This document shows positions 11,768 through 35,709 of a stretch of DNA of 64,000 nt, piece by piece. Below the pieces are notes generated by a model. That model saw only the letters and a program-made list of their open reading frames with translations, did no database searches and had not been told where the DNA came from. Position numbers and translations under genes: made by a program. This stretch comes from Rhabdophis nuchalis. Lineage: Eukaryota > Chordata > Lepidosauria > Squamata > Natricidae. Positions within the stretch are counted from its first letter, which is position 1, and every line of letters begins with the position of its first letter. Where the stretch lies: positions 96,639,375 through 96,703,374 of the forward strand of contig CM077644.1 in the NCBI GenBank assembly GCA_039707465.1, read 5' to 3'.

Positions 11768-12762
11768 CAGTGGTCGGCAAACCGCGGCTCGCGAGCCAGG
11801 AGTGGATCTTTGGCCCCTCGAGTGCGGCTCTTCCTTCAACTAGCCACGGGCAGACTCCGGGAGCCGCACATCCACCTCCCTCCTCCCGCAGCGGGAGGCC
11901 GTGCGGGGGGACGACCCAAGGCTGCAGCTATCTAAACGCCGTGGAGGCCGTCCGGGTGCCGCATGCCGACCGACCTTCCAGTCCATGCGGCGGGCAGCCC
12001 TGGAAAATGCCCCTCGACGGCTTCTGCAGGCGGCTGTTGCTGCTGCTGCTGCTCCCGAGCCCTGCGACATGCAGTTCTCGGGAGCAGCAGCAGCAGCAAC
12101 AGCCGCCTGCAGAAGCCATCGAGGGGCATTTTCCAGGGCTGCCCGCTGCACGGACTGGGAGGGAAGTGGGCGTGCGGCACCCGGACGGCCTCCACGGTGT
12201 TTAGATAGTTGCAGTCTTGGGTCCTCCGCCCGCACGCTTGCACACCCGCCCGCTCACTCGCTGACATGCCGGGCTTTCCGCTGCTTCCTGGGGGGGGGGA
12301 AGAGAGGGAGGGAGAGACTGCCAAACACACAGAGAGACAGACAGAGACAGAAGGGGAGTGAGGGAGAGAGGGAATCAGAGAGAGACAGACACACACACAC
12401 ACACACAAACACACACGCACACGCAGAGTGACAGATGGGTGGAGGAAGGAGAGAGAGACAGAGAGAGAGAGAGACAAAAAGAAAGAGTGAAAGAGAAAGA
12501 AAAACAGAAAGAAAAAGAAAGTGGGAGAGAGAGAGAGAGAAAGAAAGAACTTATGACCACAATTGAGCCCAAAATTTTGGTTGCTAAGCAGGACGTCATT
12601 AAATGAGTTGCACCACATTTTCCAAGTTGGCCACGCCCACCCAGTCACATGACCGCTGAGCCACTCCCATAGAACAGGCCACACCTTTTGGCTCTCAAAA
12701 GAAATTTCAGTCGTGGTACTGTTGATATTTGGCTCTTGACTAATAAGTTTGCCCACCAACTG
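11768..12762. mobile_element. foldback non-autonomous hAT, 995 bp, exact 8 bp target duplication
   Basis: The termini CAGTGGTCGGCAAAC and GTTTGCCCACCAACTG are inverted repeats. The flanking ACCTATAC at 11760-11767 and 12763-12770 is identical. Inside, arms at about 11900-12059 and 12077-12237 form a long inverted repeat with an 17 nt centre. A CA/GA microsatellite follows (12385-12545), then an about 120 bp module (12547-12670) shared with the hATs at 4849 and 43417. Reading frames over it are composition artefacts. Confidence 0.95.
12385..12545. repeat. (CA)n / (GA)n simple repeat inside hAT
   Basis: A CA run is followed by GA-rich and GAAA-rich sequence. It explains the artefactual Ser/Leu-rich and Arg/Glu-rich reading frames here. 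Confidence 0.9.
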
Positions 12763-14480
12763 ACCTATACCATTTATCCCATATCTGATAGAATTCTGAT
12801 TCTTCTTTTCCCTGGATTTCTTTAGTTAATTTGTCCATTTCAGTCCATATAACCTTTCTTATTATTTCATCTTTGCTTGGAATTACTTTATTTTTCCATT
12901 TCTGGGCAAAAGCAATCCTTGCCGCCGTAATTATATGTATTATTAAATACTGGATTTATTTTTTATATTTCGCAGACACTATTCCTAATAGGAAGACTTC
13001 AGGTTTCTATTCTATTTTAACTCCTGTTATTGTCTCCAGCCAATTTTTGATCCTTTTCCAAAATGGTGGACCTGGCTCCTTGCAGGTCCACCATAGGTGG
13101 TAATATGTTCCATGTATTGATTCATATTTCCAGCATTTTGGGGAGGTATTTTTTGAAATTTTTGCTAACCTTGTTGGAGCCAGGTGCCATCTGTAAAACA
13201 TTTTGTACTGGTTTTCTTTGTATGCAACTGATAATGTCATTTTTAAGTTTGTTCCCCAAAATTTTTCCCATTTGTCTAATTCAATATTATAGCCAAAGTT
13301 CTGTGCACATTTTATCATTTGTTCTTTCACAATTTCCTCTTCCATTTTATACTTCAGGAGAAATTTATATATTCTCCCTATCATCGTTCTATCTGGGCTT
13401 TGAATAATTTTGTCCAATTCATGTGATTCTGTTTCATTGTCATATAGTTTAGTATCATTATTGTATTTAGTTTTGATTTGGAAGTATGTTAGCCAATCAA
13501 CTTTCATGTTTTGTTCTGCCAATTCTTCAATTGTTTTCAAATTTCCCAGTCTGTCAATTAGGTCTCTGTATCTTAGCATTTTGTTCATATCTATAAAATT
13601 TGGATGGATTGTCCTTTCTGTTGGTGATATCCAATTCGGGATTTTCACAGTGGATTTTTTTTTTATTTTAAGCCAATTTTGCAATAACGCTCTTCTAATT
13701 AAATGTTTTTGGAAATATTTGTGTGTTCTGTTTTTATCATCCCATAGGAATGTGTGCCAGCATGTTTGCAAGTCATGGCCTTCTACAGTCAAAATTCTTT
13801 TATTCTTTAGCTCTATCCAATCCTTCACCCGTGTTATTGTTACTGCTAATGCATATAATTCCCAATTTGGCAGTGCTAAACCTCCCCTCTCCTTGCTGTC
13901 TTGCATTGACTTTAGCTTAATCCTCGGTTTTCGTCGCTGCTAAAATGAACCTAGCGGTTATTTTGTTTAGTTCCTGAAAGAAAGTTTTCCCTGGGTTAAT
14001 GGGTGCTGCGTGCAGCAAGAATAGGATTCTTGGTAAGATATTCATTTTAATTGTGGCTGTATGTCCCATTAGTGATAACTGAATATTTTTCCACTTTTTT
14101 AAGTCTTTCTTTATTTGTGTCACTAATTTATTATAATTATCATCTTTAATTGTGGAACATTTTGCTGACACCCAAATCCCCAAGTATTTCCCTTTCTTAG
14201 ATATTTGCATTCTAGTCGCGATTTCCAGTTGCTCTTCTTGCTTTTTTGTCCTGTTCTTGGTTATTATTTTTTGTTTTATTTTTGTTGATTTTTAGTCCTG
14301 CCACTTCGCCATATTCTTCTAATTTTTTAATTAATTTCAAATTGGATTCTGACGGGTTCTCTAGAACAAATACTAAGTCATTGGCATAAGTTGGGCTTTA
14401 AATTCTTCATTTTTAAGTCTTAGATCTTTTATTCCCTGACCCTTCCGAATTTCATTTAATAAAATGACATTTAATGTAGG

Positions 14481-15786
14481 TTGAGTCTACCCAACTTTTC
14501 ACACACTCTGAAATTGTGCATCTCTAAAAAAGAGTAAAGAAAACAAAGAAATGGAAATCCTCTCATCTCACAGTATAAGATGATAATTATTCTAATTATT
14601 CCTGGGTACAGAAACTATATGACTTTACTCCCAGATACAATGGAAAGCTATATAGTTGTATCCTTCCCTCAACTGATAACCATTTATAATATAGTTCTCC
14701 ATCTGCTCAATCCAAATACTGGTTTTCAAAATGTTACAACTACAATGAGACCTATTTTTAAATGACATTGAGATATCCATCTATTCAATATTTCCTTTGC
14801 CAAACACATTTAAAATTGAACTGTTTGACTCTTGATTCAGGACAAGTAGGAGTCTTATGGAGTCAAAGTATTCTTTGTGAATTGTTTTAATAGAACTTGG
14901 CTTTTGTTTAGGCTTTCTGCCCTGGTAAAATTGTTTAAAGCTACAATAAAAATAGAACAAACAATTAACATCTGATAAAAATAGAGTCACTCTTAATGTC
15001 TTTAGTCCCCCTGAGACTGAAACATCTTGGCTAAAGAAGAAAGTCTTGTTTTCTTTTTCTAAAAACAGAAAAAAAAAACCTATTAAAATTCCTAAGGAAA
15101 TTATTGCATAGCTTGGGGCTAGCAAAAGAAAGGGCCCTTTCTCGTACGTCTAATAAATTGTGTTTGGAAAGTGCTTATATCTTTAAGAGAATGTCTTCCG
15201 TCCTTTTTTGATGGTTTTCTTTTAGGCCACAGTGATTTTGGATTTTAAAAATCAGAACATCTTAAATTGTGCTTCAGAAAAAAACTTGGCTGCCTTCAGG
15301 TCTGTCAATATGGGCACAGTTTGGTCCTAATAGCATGCATCTATTAGCAGCCTGAATACAGAATTTTAAAATTTGCCTTTCATGGAGCTCATTGTAGCTG
15401 TTGCCCTGTAACCATACAACTCTCACTGGTTCGAGAAGCGTTGCAATGGTTTCATTAACGTGATGGAGCAAATGTCCTCCTTGCCTTTGTCACTAACCTG
15501 GAAATCCGTACAGAGATAGAGGTTAGGAAGCACTGTGAGCTTTCTCTTTCAGGGGAAATGTAGTCCCATCCATAATGCCCAGACCTTTCGACTGATCCAC
15601 AAACTTTTGGATTAGTTATTACTGAATATAGACAGCAGTCCTGCTGAATCTGCTTATTTGGAGTTTAATGCAATAGACTCAAGATTTCTTCCAGTGTCGT
15701 TCAGCAATTTTGGGACAAGATGGAAGGGTGTGGGATGTCACTGGCTTAGACTTGAAAAGTAGTCTACCAGCATCTGAGATATGCAG
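14481..15786. other. SLC35A3 intron 1, unexplained
   Basis: No supported exon, RNA gene or repeat. Confidence 0.5.
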
Positions 15787-15788
15787 TA

Positions 15789-15987
15789 CAGTAGAACCTC
15801 TGGTCACAACCATAATTTTGATCCAAATCGATTTGGTCGTGACTCGAACCTAACTTTGGAAATTTGGCACTTACAAAAAAAATGGCGCGGAAAGGGAAAT
15901 CGGCCATGGAGGGGGGAGGAGTGCATTTTTTTGGTCGGAACCCGATTTGGTCATGGTCAGAAGCGTTCATGACCAGAGGTTCTACTG
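15789..15987. mobile_element. TA-flanked mariner-like MITE, 199 bp
   Basis: Inverted termini CAGTAGAACCTCTGGTCA and TGACCAGAGGTTCTACTG (one gap-free match with few differences) are flanked by TA on both sides (15787-15788, 15988-15989), typical of Tc1/mariner (Tigger-like) elements. No transposase. Confidence 0.85.
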
Positions 15988-15989
15988 TA

Positions 15990-16749
15990 TATAGAACTAA
16001 CCTGGGCATTGTGATATAAGGTCTGCATTGGCATCTCTCTGTTGACTGTTGTTTAAAGAAGCCACAGCTTTTATAGCGCTCACACAGTGGCTCAGAAAAA
16101 TATCTGTTTGAATAAGGGAGGCATACTGGAAAGGATGTTACTCAGTTTTACCCTGTGGGTACTGCTATTTATTCAAATGTATATTTTTCTGAGCCTTTGT
16201 GACTAACTGCCTTTGGCTTTGCATAGGTGGAGTTTCCATTTGGATCTTAGTTCTTGGAGCGTGATCTGAACTGGAAACCAAATATTTATTCGAGTGGCAA
16301 CAAACGATGGGCGAAACAAACATATCTACCTTCTTGATAGATGGGGTGGTTATACAAATTTCTTTAATACATGCGTACATAAATAAAATCTTAACATTCA
16401 ATAGTTTTCCTCAGCACCAGAGCCACCTTCAAAAATTAGTTTCTCCCTTCCTGAAGTGAAACTGGTTAGTTTAGATTTTGTGCTATTTAGCAGCTACGAG
16501 ATACATTTAGCAAGCGTAAACAAATGTCCAGAGAGTACAGATGATTTTACTGATAAATTCTTCAAAGGGTGAATTTTTCCTTTTTCCTGGTTTTTTTTTT
16601 TCCAACCTGCGCATTGTTACCAGACATTTTTTTCGTGCTTGCCTTTCCACCTTAACAGGTCAGAGAGAGAGATAATTTATGTAAGCATTATAGGTTTTGA
16701 TTTCATTTCCTGAGCAAATAGTACTGAGAGGACTAGTAGTACCCTAACT
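15990..16749. other. SLC35A3 intron 1, unexplained
   Basis: No supported feature. Confidence 0.45.
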
Positions 16750-17175
16750 CAGGGATGGAATTCAGCTGGTTTGTACTGGTTTGGGCGAACTGGATGTTAA
16801 TTTTGCATCCAGTTCACTGAACCGGTTGATGCAAAGACCGGCTGGCCCCACCCCACCCACCCCTCCCAGGAGTCTCCACGCGGCCCATTTTGAATGTCAG
16901 GTAAGTGCAGGGCCTGCATGGAGACTCTGGGAGAGTGAAAAATGGCCCATTTCCACCTCCAGAGCCCATGGGAGGCTATTTTCACACTCCTGGAGGCTCA
17001 GGGAAAACCTTTGGAGCCTGGGGAGGGAAAAAACAGGCCTCCTGGAAGTACCGGAAGTCTCAAAATGGGCCCATTTCTGCCCTCCAGAGCCCGTGAGAGG
17101 CTGTTTTCACCCTCCCAGAGGCTCAAGGAAAGCGCCTGGAGCCTGGGGAGGGAGAGCTACCAAGAAATCTCCAAT
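16750..17175. mobile_element. hAT-like element, left terminus only
   Basis: It starts CAGGGATGGAATTCAGC, a hAT-style terminus, followed by a G-rich interior with repeated GGAGCCTGGGGAGGG units like those in 41464-41765 and 63393-63825. No matching right terminus or target duplication was found, so the right limit is approximate. Confidence 0.5.
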
Positions 17176-17456
17176 TGGTTGATATTAAAGGAAACCTACT
17201 CATCATTCAAGACATTCTAGACCTGATTATTATTAAATATAAAGAAGAATGCAATTCAAATAAGTTAATGTAAATTAATTTAATGTAAATTAATAAAATA
17301 GTAAGAATGCCACATTGCCTTGTCCTTCTTAATGTGGCTCTTCCCATCTTATATGCTGGCCCTGCTCTCAACAGGGAACCTATCACGTAACAAAGTAATC
17401 TCTAACAATTAATTCTCTCCCTCTTCTGTCTTTTTCAGGAAGGTGATTGTCAAGCT

Positions 17457-29672
<12,216 letters not shown>

Positions 29673-30135
29673 CAGACTTTTCCATTTCACAATATTTTGC
29701 CAATATTGTGGAAAAAGAACTTCTAAATACTGTTGGAGGATTATCAGGCACTGAAAGAGTTTATACTGTGTCAGAAGAATGATGTTTAATAGTTAAATTT
29801 GCAAAACAACTTCTGTAATAGAAGGGAAACCCAGAGCAAAACTTGAATGGGTTGCTTCTAGAACCTGGAACTAGAAATGCTTCCAACTTGAACCCTGCGG
29901 TTAAATCAGAATGATTTACTATTTTCGACAGCTGCAGAAATGTCCTATGCATTCTTCTTGCAACAGCACATGACAGCATCTGTTAAGTCATACCTGTTTT
30001 TGAAAGTTATTTCATCTTTTCTAATTTTATATGAATGCAGATCTGTACGCATACGCACGTTTCAAATCAGAGATATAAAATTTTGTCCTATGTCCTCTTG
30101 GTGTGTTGGATTTTGGATTCTATAACCTGCCAAAC

Positions 30136-30141
30136 AATAAA
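30136..30141 (+). terminator. SLC35A3: candidate poly(A) signal, proximal
   Basis: Consensus AATAAA about 465 nt after the stop codon. Confidence 0.45.
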
Positions 30142-30893
30142 TTCACCAGGCTGGCTGGAAAGTTATGGAATCAAATTTAGTATCTGATGGGAAAATACGT
30201 TTTGTTTTGGGAAGAAGGTTTAATGATGTTTCTGATAAGTATTCCTGTTCAAAACCAATGAAGTATCACTGAATCATTGTTTGTAGATTTATAATATTTT
30301 ATATAGAACATAATTAATTCACTGAAATTGATGTTGTAAAATGTGCTGATGTAAATGTCTTATAATTCATGGTGAATTCTCCAAGAGGAACAATTTAATA
30401 TTTTCATTTGGAAGCTTTGTGTGTATGAATGCCACAAACTATATTGCTGCACCATTCTCAGTTTTTAAAATGAGAGCCTCACCAATTAGAAGAAGCATAA
30501 CTACAGTATCTGGTACTTGTTCTACATTACATGAATGTCATTGTAAATTGCCATAACCGATAATGAATATGTGTCTATTTGTTCAGAGAACAATTTATTT
30601 ACTTGATAAGAACATTCTTACAATTTACGGACAGTACATTTCATTGCTTACTTATCTTAATTTGAAAATATTTTTAAAATGTATTTTTAAAAGTAGCCAT
30701 ATAACTATAAAAGTATTATAGTTCCTTATGGAGCCACAGTAGTATATTCATGTGTATATAATGTACTATAATATAGAGCTTTAAAAAAATCTGGAAAACT
30801 TATTTAACTAAAGTGGCTCTGTCCAGTCTTGAAATTCCATTGTTAGAATACATGCTAATTGTATTAACCAAGAAATGAAGAATGTTACTGTGC

Positions 30894-30899
30894 AATAAA
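30894..30899 (+). terminator. SLC35A3: candidate poly(A) signal, middle
   Basis: Consensus AATAAA with a GT-rich stretch (TTGTTCAGGTGGGT) about 20 nt downstream, the usual arrangement for a cleavage site. Best of the three by local context. Confidence 0.5.
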
Positions 30900-31394
30900 T
30901 ATTAGGCATGAATTGTTCAGGTGGGTCAGCGGAAATGGCCATAAAGCCCAATGGAACCCTCTCTGCTGTTCATTGAATATAAAACTTGAAATTACTTCTA
31001 AGGTTGGGTCCAGGTAATTGCTTTTGATGCAGAAGAGCTTCGTTGGCAGTGTGGCAAATTTTTATGAACTCAAAGGGCTGTAGTCACACCAGTAGAGATG
31101 ATACCCAGACTAGTTTGGAACGTTGAAATATTTAAATATGTTCAGAGAACATAAGACAGCAATAGGCTCCGTGAAAGCAGTTTGTGTACATTTGCTTGAA
31201 TAATGGTAGTACATCATTGAAATCCTCATGGAAATTGCTGCTGAGAAACTATGATTGTAATTGTGGAAGTCATACTGGCACTTTGTGATCCTCCATGCAG
31301 AGGTATGAACAGCTGAGCTGCATTGTTAGCTGGAACTCTTTATTTTTAACACATTGTAGGCCAGTCTGTCCTAAATGCTTATAAAATATATCAC

Positions 31395-31400
31395 AATAAA
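31395..31400 (+). terminator. SLC35A3: candidate poly(A) signal, distal
   Basis: AATAAA at the end of the repeat-free stretch after the gene. Confidence 0.4.
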
Positions 31401-31592
31401 ATAACGTCTATCCTGCATCTCCCTCTGAACCATATGCATCTTTTAATAACTATGGTTTTTCTGAAATTGATTACAGTACTTTAAATCTAAAAAAATAATA
31501 ATGAGGCAAGGAGCCCCGTATGTAAGATAAATGTTTGTACATGTATAGATACTCAAAACAATCACAGGCGGTCCCCGAGTTTAATTGATAAT

Positions 31593-31593
<1 letters not shown>

Positions 31594-31634
<41 letters not shown>

Positions 31635-31652
31635 GGAGGGAGGGAGAGGGAG
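31594..31652. repeat. (GT)n(GA)n(GGGA)n microsatellite
   Basis: A GT run passes into GA and GGGA units, the same compound structure as at 446-492. Confidence 0.9.
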
Positions 31653-31654
31653 TA

Positions 31655-32265
31655 TGGGTAGACAACAAGTCTACACTATACTTCTGTCAATAGAAGCAAT
31701 TTTTGCTAATGGAATGGAAGAAGGTGGATTCACTTTCCTTATTCATACCCCCAGCTGCATTTTTAAAAGCCTTTGGAACTTAAAAAGTTCTAAGTTCCAA
31801 AGTGGATTTTGAGGTCAGACAAAGATCAGAAATCAACTAAAAGAGAGAATAAAAACTGCCATTCTGCTAGCATATTTAAGGGTTTTTTAAATCCAATTTA
31901 GAAAAGGTAAAGTACAGCACGATTGCTATCTAAAACAAAAGATGAACAAATTTACAAATGAGATACTGTTATAATGGCTCCACTAGTAATGGTTAGTGGT
32001 AGAAGTAATTTATTATTCGAACAGTGCTGTTAAAAAAGAAATAAAATATTTACAATGGCAAAGATGTATTCCAATAGCAGATAAAACTTTATATATAATA
32101 GACTAGAAAAATGCTAAGCAATGTTGAGGGATATGTAAATCAGTTTTTCTTAGGATTAACCAAATCTATGCTTAGTAGTTTTTTTTTAAATATTATCTAA
32201 AAACTAAAAAAAATAAGTCTCTAAAATGGCAAGAAAAAATGTCTTAGTTAAGTACAAATTCCAAA
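31655..32265. other. intergenic, unexplained
   Basis: No supported feature. Confidence 0.45.
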
Positions 32266-32269
32266 TACT

Positions 32270-32735
32270 AATGCTTAATGAGCTTTGGGGGGACTCTCAG
32301 GGGTTGCCACAAAGAAGAGGGAGTCAAACTATTATCCAAAGCACCAGAGGGTAGAACAAGAAGCAGTGGGTGGAAACTAATCAAGGAGAGAAGCAACTTA
32401 GAACTGAGGATAAATTTCCTAACAGAACAATTAACCAGTGGAACAGCTTGCCTCCAGAAGTTGTGAATGCCCCAACCCTGGAAGTCTTTAAGAAGATGTT
32501 GGATAGCCATTTGTCTGAAATGGTATAGGGTTTCCTGCCTAGGCAGGGGGTTGGACTAGATGACCTCCAAGGTCCCTTCCAACTCTGCTATTGTATTATT
32601 GTATTGCAGTAGGTAGGTAGAGAGGGGAATAGAGAGAGAGGGAGAAATACAGTTTAATAAAAGAAGGACTAGGGGAGACATGATAGCAGCCTTCCAATAT
32701 CTCAGGGGCTGCCACAAAGAAGAGGGAGTCAAGCT
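32270..32735 (+). mobile_element. CR1-type LINE 3' ends (two overlapping pieces)
   Basis: 32280-32610 is the CR1 C-terminal/3' UTR sequence in sense orientation, ending AGGTCCCTTCCAACTCTG and a TATTGTATT tail. 32650-32735 repeats an upstream part (AGGGGAGACATGATAGC, CACAAAGAAGAGGGAGTCAA), also present at 32310. Pieces of one family, possibly two insertions. Confidence 0.8.
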
Positions 32736-32739
32736 ATTC

Positions 32740-33412
32740 TCACCATCGCCTCTTTAAGGGAGGCCGGCAAGAACCCCTCACTCAGAGAAGCGTTCACAAT
32801 TTCCTGGAGCCAGCCTTGTGTCACCTCCCAGGAGGCCAGTACCAGCCAGGAGGGACACGGGTCGAATAAACATGTGGTGGCATTCTCTCGGCAGACTGTC
32901 CATGTCTTCGGAAGCAACAAAGTCGAATTTGTCCCATAAAACGGTCTCAAGACCCGCCTCGGACGGTCCGCCCAGATCTATCTCAGTGGAGGCCAGTTCG
33001 TCCTGGATCCGAGCGATTTTATCCTGCAGATAAGCTCCAAATTCCTCTGCTCTGCTCTGCTCTGCCCTGCAAAGGAGTTTCCCGCGACCCCTGTTGGAGA
33101 AGGGAGCGGGTCACCCGAAACAGGGCAGCAGGGCGGTTATCTGCAGATGCGATAAGAGTGGCCAGATGGCTGCGTTTAGCCATTCTTATCGCCATTAGGT
33201 AGGTCCTTAAATGGGACTTAACCAGTGTTCGGTCGGATTCGGAGCGAGTGGTCCTCCACCTGCTCTCTAGGTGTCTCTTGCGGCGCTTCATCTCCCTTAG
33301 CTCCTCGGTAAACCAAGGGGCCAGGGTGGATCGGCGCCGCATGAGAGGCCACAAGGGCACGACTTGGTCCAAGGCCCCCGTGGCCGCACTATTCCATGCG
33401 GCCACTAGGCGC
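32740..33412 (-). mobile_element. L2-type LINE, endonuclease-RT linker fragment
   Basis: The minus-strand frame 33405-33019 encodes the linker (APWFTEELREMKRRKRHLES, ADNRPAALFRVTRSLLQQ), matching the same region of the longer copy at 37840-38200. It is truncated at both ends and abuts the TAGG microsatellite. Confidence 0.85.
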
Positions 33413-33545
33413 TCAATAGGTAGGTAGGTAGGTAGATAGAGGGAGAAAGGAAGAAATATAGTAGGTAGGTAGGTAGGTAGGTAGGTAGGTAGGTAGGTAG
33501 GTAGGTAGAGGGATAGATAGGGAGAAATACGGTAGGTAGGTAGGT
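33413..33545. repeat. (TAGG)n microsatellite
   Basis: Tandem TAGG units with GATA interruptions. The same motif expands at 42.93-43.09 and 44.63-44.79 kb. Confidence 0.95.
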
Positions 33546-33720
33546 TGGGGGTTATACGGTGGTTGTGTGTATGTGTGCAGGTGTAGATCTACACAAAGAT
33601 TGGTTGGCCATTTAACCAAACTGGGCCACAGCAACGCGTGGCCGGGTATAGCTAGTTCTACAATAAACCTACAACACAGTCAAGCCATTATTTAAAAACT
33701 GATCAAAAGAAGCTAGTAAC

Positions 33721-35709
33721 GAGACTTCCGGTATCCGGCTCCAGCGGCGACGGGCGAGCCTAGGGCTCGCTCGCCGCTTTGTTGCCTTTTCTGCCCCCCC
33801 ACGGGGGCGAAACTCTCCGGTTACCGGAGGTTTCCCGTAGGGTCGGCTCAGAGGGAGCGTCCCTCGTCACGGCGGTGGGGAGAGCGCTCCTCTCTGCGAC
33901 CTAGGTGGAGAGGAACATGCTGCGGGGTTTTTTTCCTTCGCCAACGGCTGTCGGCGCCATTCGCTTTAATGGAGAGGGCTGAACGGAGAGACCGGGCGGA
34001 TCACCGAGGCTTCAGCTGCGAGGGAGAGTGAGTTTAAAAGAACACCTTTTTTTTCCCCTGCTGCCAGCCAGGCTGAACGGACTGGGAGGGGGGTGTTTAT
34101 TTCTAAAAAAAAAACCCTCGGATTTAAGCGGCACGTTAAAATGGCTTCTCTGCAAAGAGAAAGTGGAAACTTTCACTCCGGACGGTCTTTAACAAGGGAA
34201 AGTGGAATGCGATTCTTTGCAACATTGTTTCTAGGTCTGGCTGGTTAAAAAATTCTTATTTTGCTACTCTCTCCCTCTGGCTCTGAGATGGGCGGTGGAA
34301 GTGGCTTTTCTTTGTCTCTGCCTGACTATTTCAACTAAGGAAAATTTCCAGCGTCTCTTTGAAAGCAGGACTCTCTGGATTTTTGAAAAAAAAATTCTTT
34401 TGATGGATTTGTGATTTCTTCTCTGGAATACCTTCGTTATTACTATTTGCTGACCTGGGAAACTGTGTCTCTTTTGGTTTCTGAATTGTTTGCAACTTCT
34501 CAGCACTGAACTGAACTGAGCTCCTGATTTGCCCCACCAGCCCCACCCGGAAAACGCCATCTTGGTGGCAGTGACTCTAACTTTTAACCATGGCACAAGA
34601 AGCAGCACTTGTAAATTTGGAACAAAGGATGGCTTCTCGTGAAACCTCTATGCAAACCTTGATATCAGAAATAAAGGCCCAGAGGGCTGAAAATATTACC
34701 TTCAAGAAGGAGCTACTGGATACCCGGAAGCAAGTGTTGGAGAACACACAGAAGAATGAAGAACTGGAAGGGGGGTTGGAGGGGGCTAAGGGAGAGATTA
34801 AAAATGTTTCTAATGAGGTGGGGGAAATAAATGGGCATGTGTCTAGGATAGATATGGAAAGAATGACATATTTTTTGAGATTTCAGAATGTTCTTGAGGA
34901 ATCTGGTGAATGCCTGCCTGATCTTATGAGTACAATTTTAGCAGACTATTTACATAAACCTAAGGATGAGATCAGGGGGGACATTGACCTGGCCTATAGA
35001 ATTAATTCTGCATATGCCAGGATAAATGAAGTGCCTAGAGAGATACATGTGAAATTTGTTAGAAGGTCAACCAGAGAGGAAATCCTGAAAGCGCAGAGAG
35101 AGAAACCTCTAACTCACCAACAAAAAACGGTCACTATCTTGAAGCAGATCCCTAGAAAAATTAGAGATGCAAGAAGGAATTTTTCCTTCTTGTCTAAAAC
35201 CTTGTTTGATCACGGGATTTGGTTCAAGTGGATGACACCTGAAGGGATGCTGGTGTTCTGGGAAGGAGGAAGAGTGAGGATTAAAACAGTTGCTGAGGCG
35301 GAAGCCTTTCTTAAAAAATATTCCTCTGTCCTGGGGGAAGATCCAGGGGGGACGGAGGGGGCCACGGCCCCGCCTACGGGGGGCCAGGGAGGAGAGAAAG
35401 AAGATACAATAGCCAAAAGACTTAGATCAAAAAAATAACTTTGCCTTGATTTTTCTTGAACAATTTTGCATAATATTTCTATCTGGACTTTTTGTAAATG
35501 TCTGACAGCATGGAACGGAGAATTTAGGTAAATGTACTTGCTTTCATCTTGTAGTGGTATGGAAAATGTTTTCTATGTTAACTTTTTTATTGTGTATTTT
35601 GAGGTCTCGGAAGGTCCGACGACTCTAACGTGAATGCTCTCAAAATTTCTTTGTAACCATTACCCTATCCTGTTAAAAAATGTAAAACCAATAAAACTTT
35701 TTCAATATA
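33721..35709 (+). mobile_element. complete L1-type element with ORF1 only (HAL1-like), 16 bp target duplication
   Basis: About 1.99 kb bounded by exact 16 bp repeats AAAAGAAGCTAGTAAC at 33705-33720 and 35710-35725. It has a G+C-rich 869 nt 5' region starting GAGACTTCCGGTATCC, an open ORF1 (34590-35438), then only about 270 nt of 3' UTR containing CCAATAAAAC and a short A-rich end. No endonuclease or reverse-transcriptase ORF is present between ORF1 and the 3' end. The perfect duplications show this is the whole insertion and not a deletion after the fact in the flanks. The layout equals the half-L1 (HAL1) elements known from mammals. Confidence 0.85.
34590..35438 (+). CDS. L1-type ORF1 protein, intact, 282 residues
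   Basis: RNA-binding chaperone-type protein of L1 LINEs. A heptad-like coiled coil occupies about residues 8-90 (many Leu/Glu/Lys, N-E-L-E-G-G repeats). An RRM-like domain runs about 92-170, starting MERMTYFLRFQNV and including AYRINSAYARINEVPREIHV. The C-terminal domain is about 172-245 (KTVTILKQIPRKIRDARR, GIWFKWMTPEGMLVFWEGG). A Gly/Pro-rich, basic tail ends KRLRSKK. L1 ORF1 proteins are usually about 300-370 residues. No internal stop or frameshift. It lies in a TE-rich spacer with no host gene overlap; expression is unknown. Confidence 0.85.
   Translation: MAQEAALVNLEQRMASRETSMQTLISEIKAQRAENITFKKELLDTRKQVLENTQKNEELEGGLEGAKGEIKNVSNEVGEINGHVSRIDMERMTYFLRFQNVLEESGECLPDLMSTILADYLHKPKDEIRGDIDLAYRINSAYARINEVPREIHVKFVRRSTREEILKAQREKPLTHQQKTVTILKQIPRKIRDARRNFSFLSKTLFDHGIWFKWMTPEGMLVFWEGGRVRIKTVAEAEAFLKKYSSVLGEDPGGTEGATAPPTGGQGGEKEDTIAKRLRSKK

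Larger units (their letters stand above)
11471..14480 (-). mobile_element. L1-type LINE, 3' part of ORF2, decayed, split by a hAT
   Basis: On the minus strand, 13906-13007 encodes about 300 residues of the L1 ORF2 C-terminal region (GGLALPN...LYALA, WDDKNR), and 14210-13917 encodes the part before it (KYLGIWV, LSLMGHTATIKMNILPR). Further upstream the reverse-transcriptase active-site motif reads YAND at 14388-14377 instead of YADD, a loss of one catalytic aspartate. Frames are broken between segments. The A-rich 3' end lies near 11471. The hAT at 11768-12762 is inserted in its 3' part. No endonuclease domain was seen. Confidence 0.85.
29673..31400 (+). other. SLC35A3: SLC35A3 3' UTR (up to the most distal candidate signal)
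   Basis: It follows the TAA directly with no further acceptor or competing gene. It contains three AATAAA hexamers, so the length could be about 0.5, 1.25 or 1.75 kb. It is free of recognisable transposons, unlike the flanking intron and spacer, which supports transcribed and constrained sequence. Confidence 0.6.

Noticed and set aside
11620..12759. Several 130-275 codon frames with poly-Ser/Leu and poly-Gln-like runs
   Set aside because: They follow CAG/CTG and GA/CA repeats in the hAT foldback arms; frames on both strands mirror each other because of the inverted repeat.
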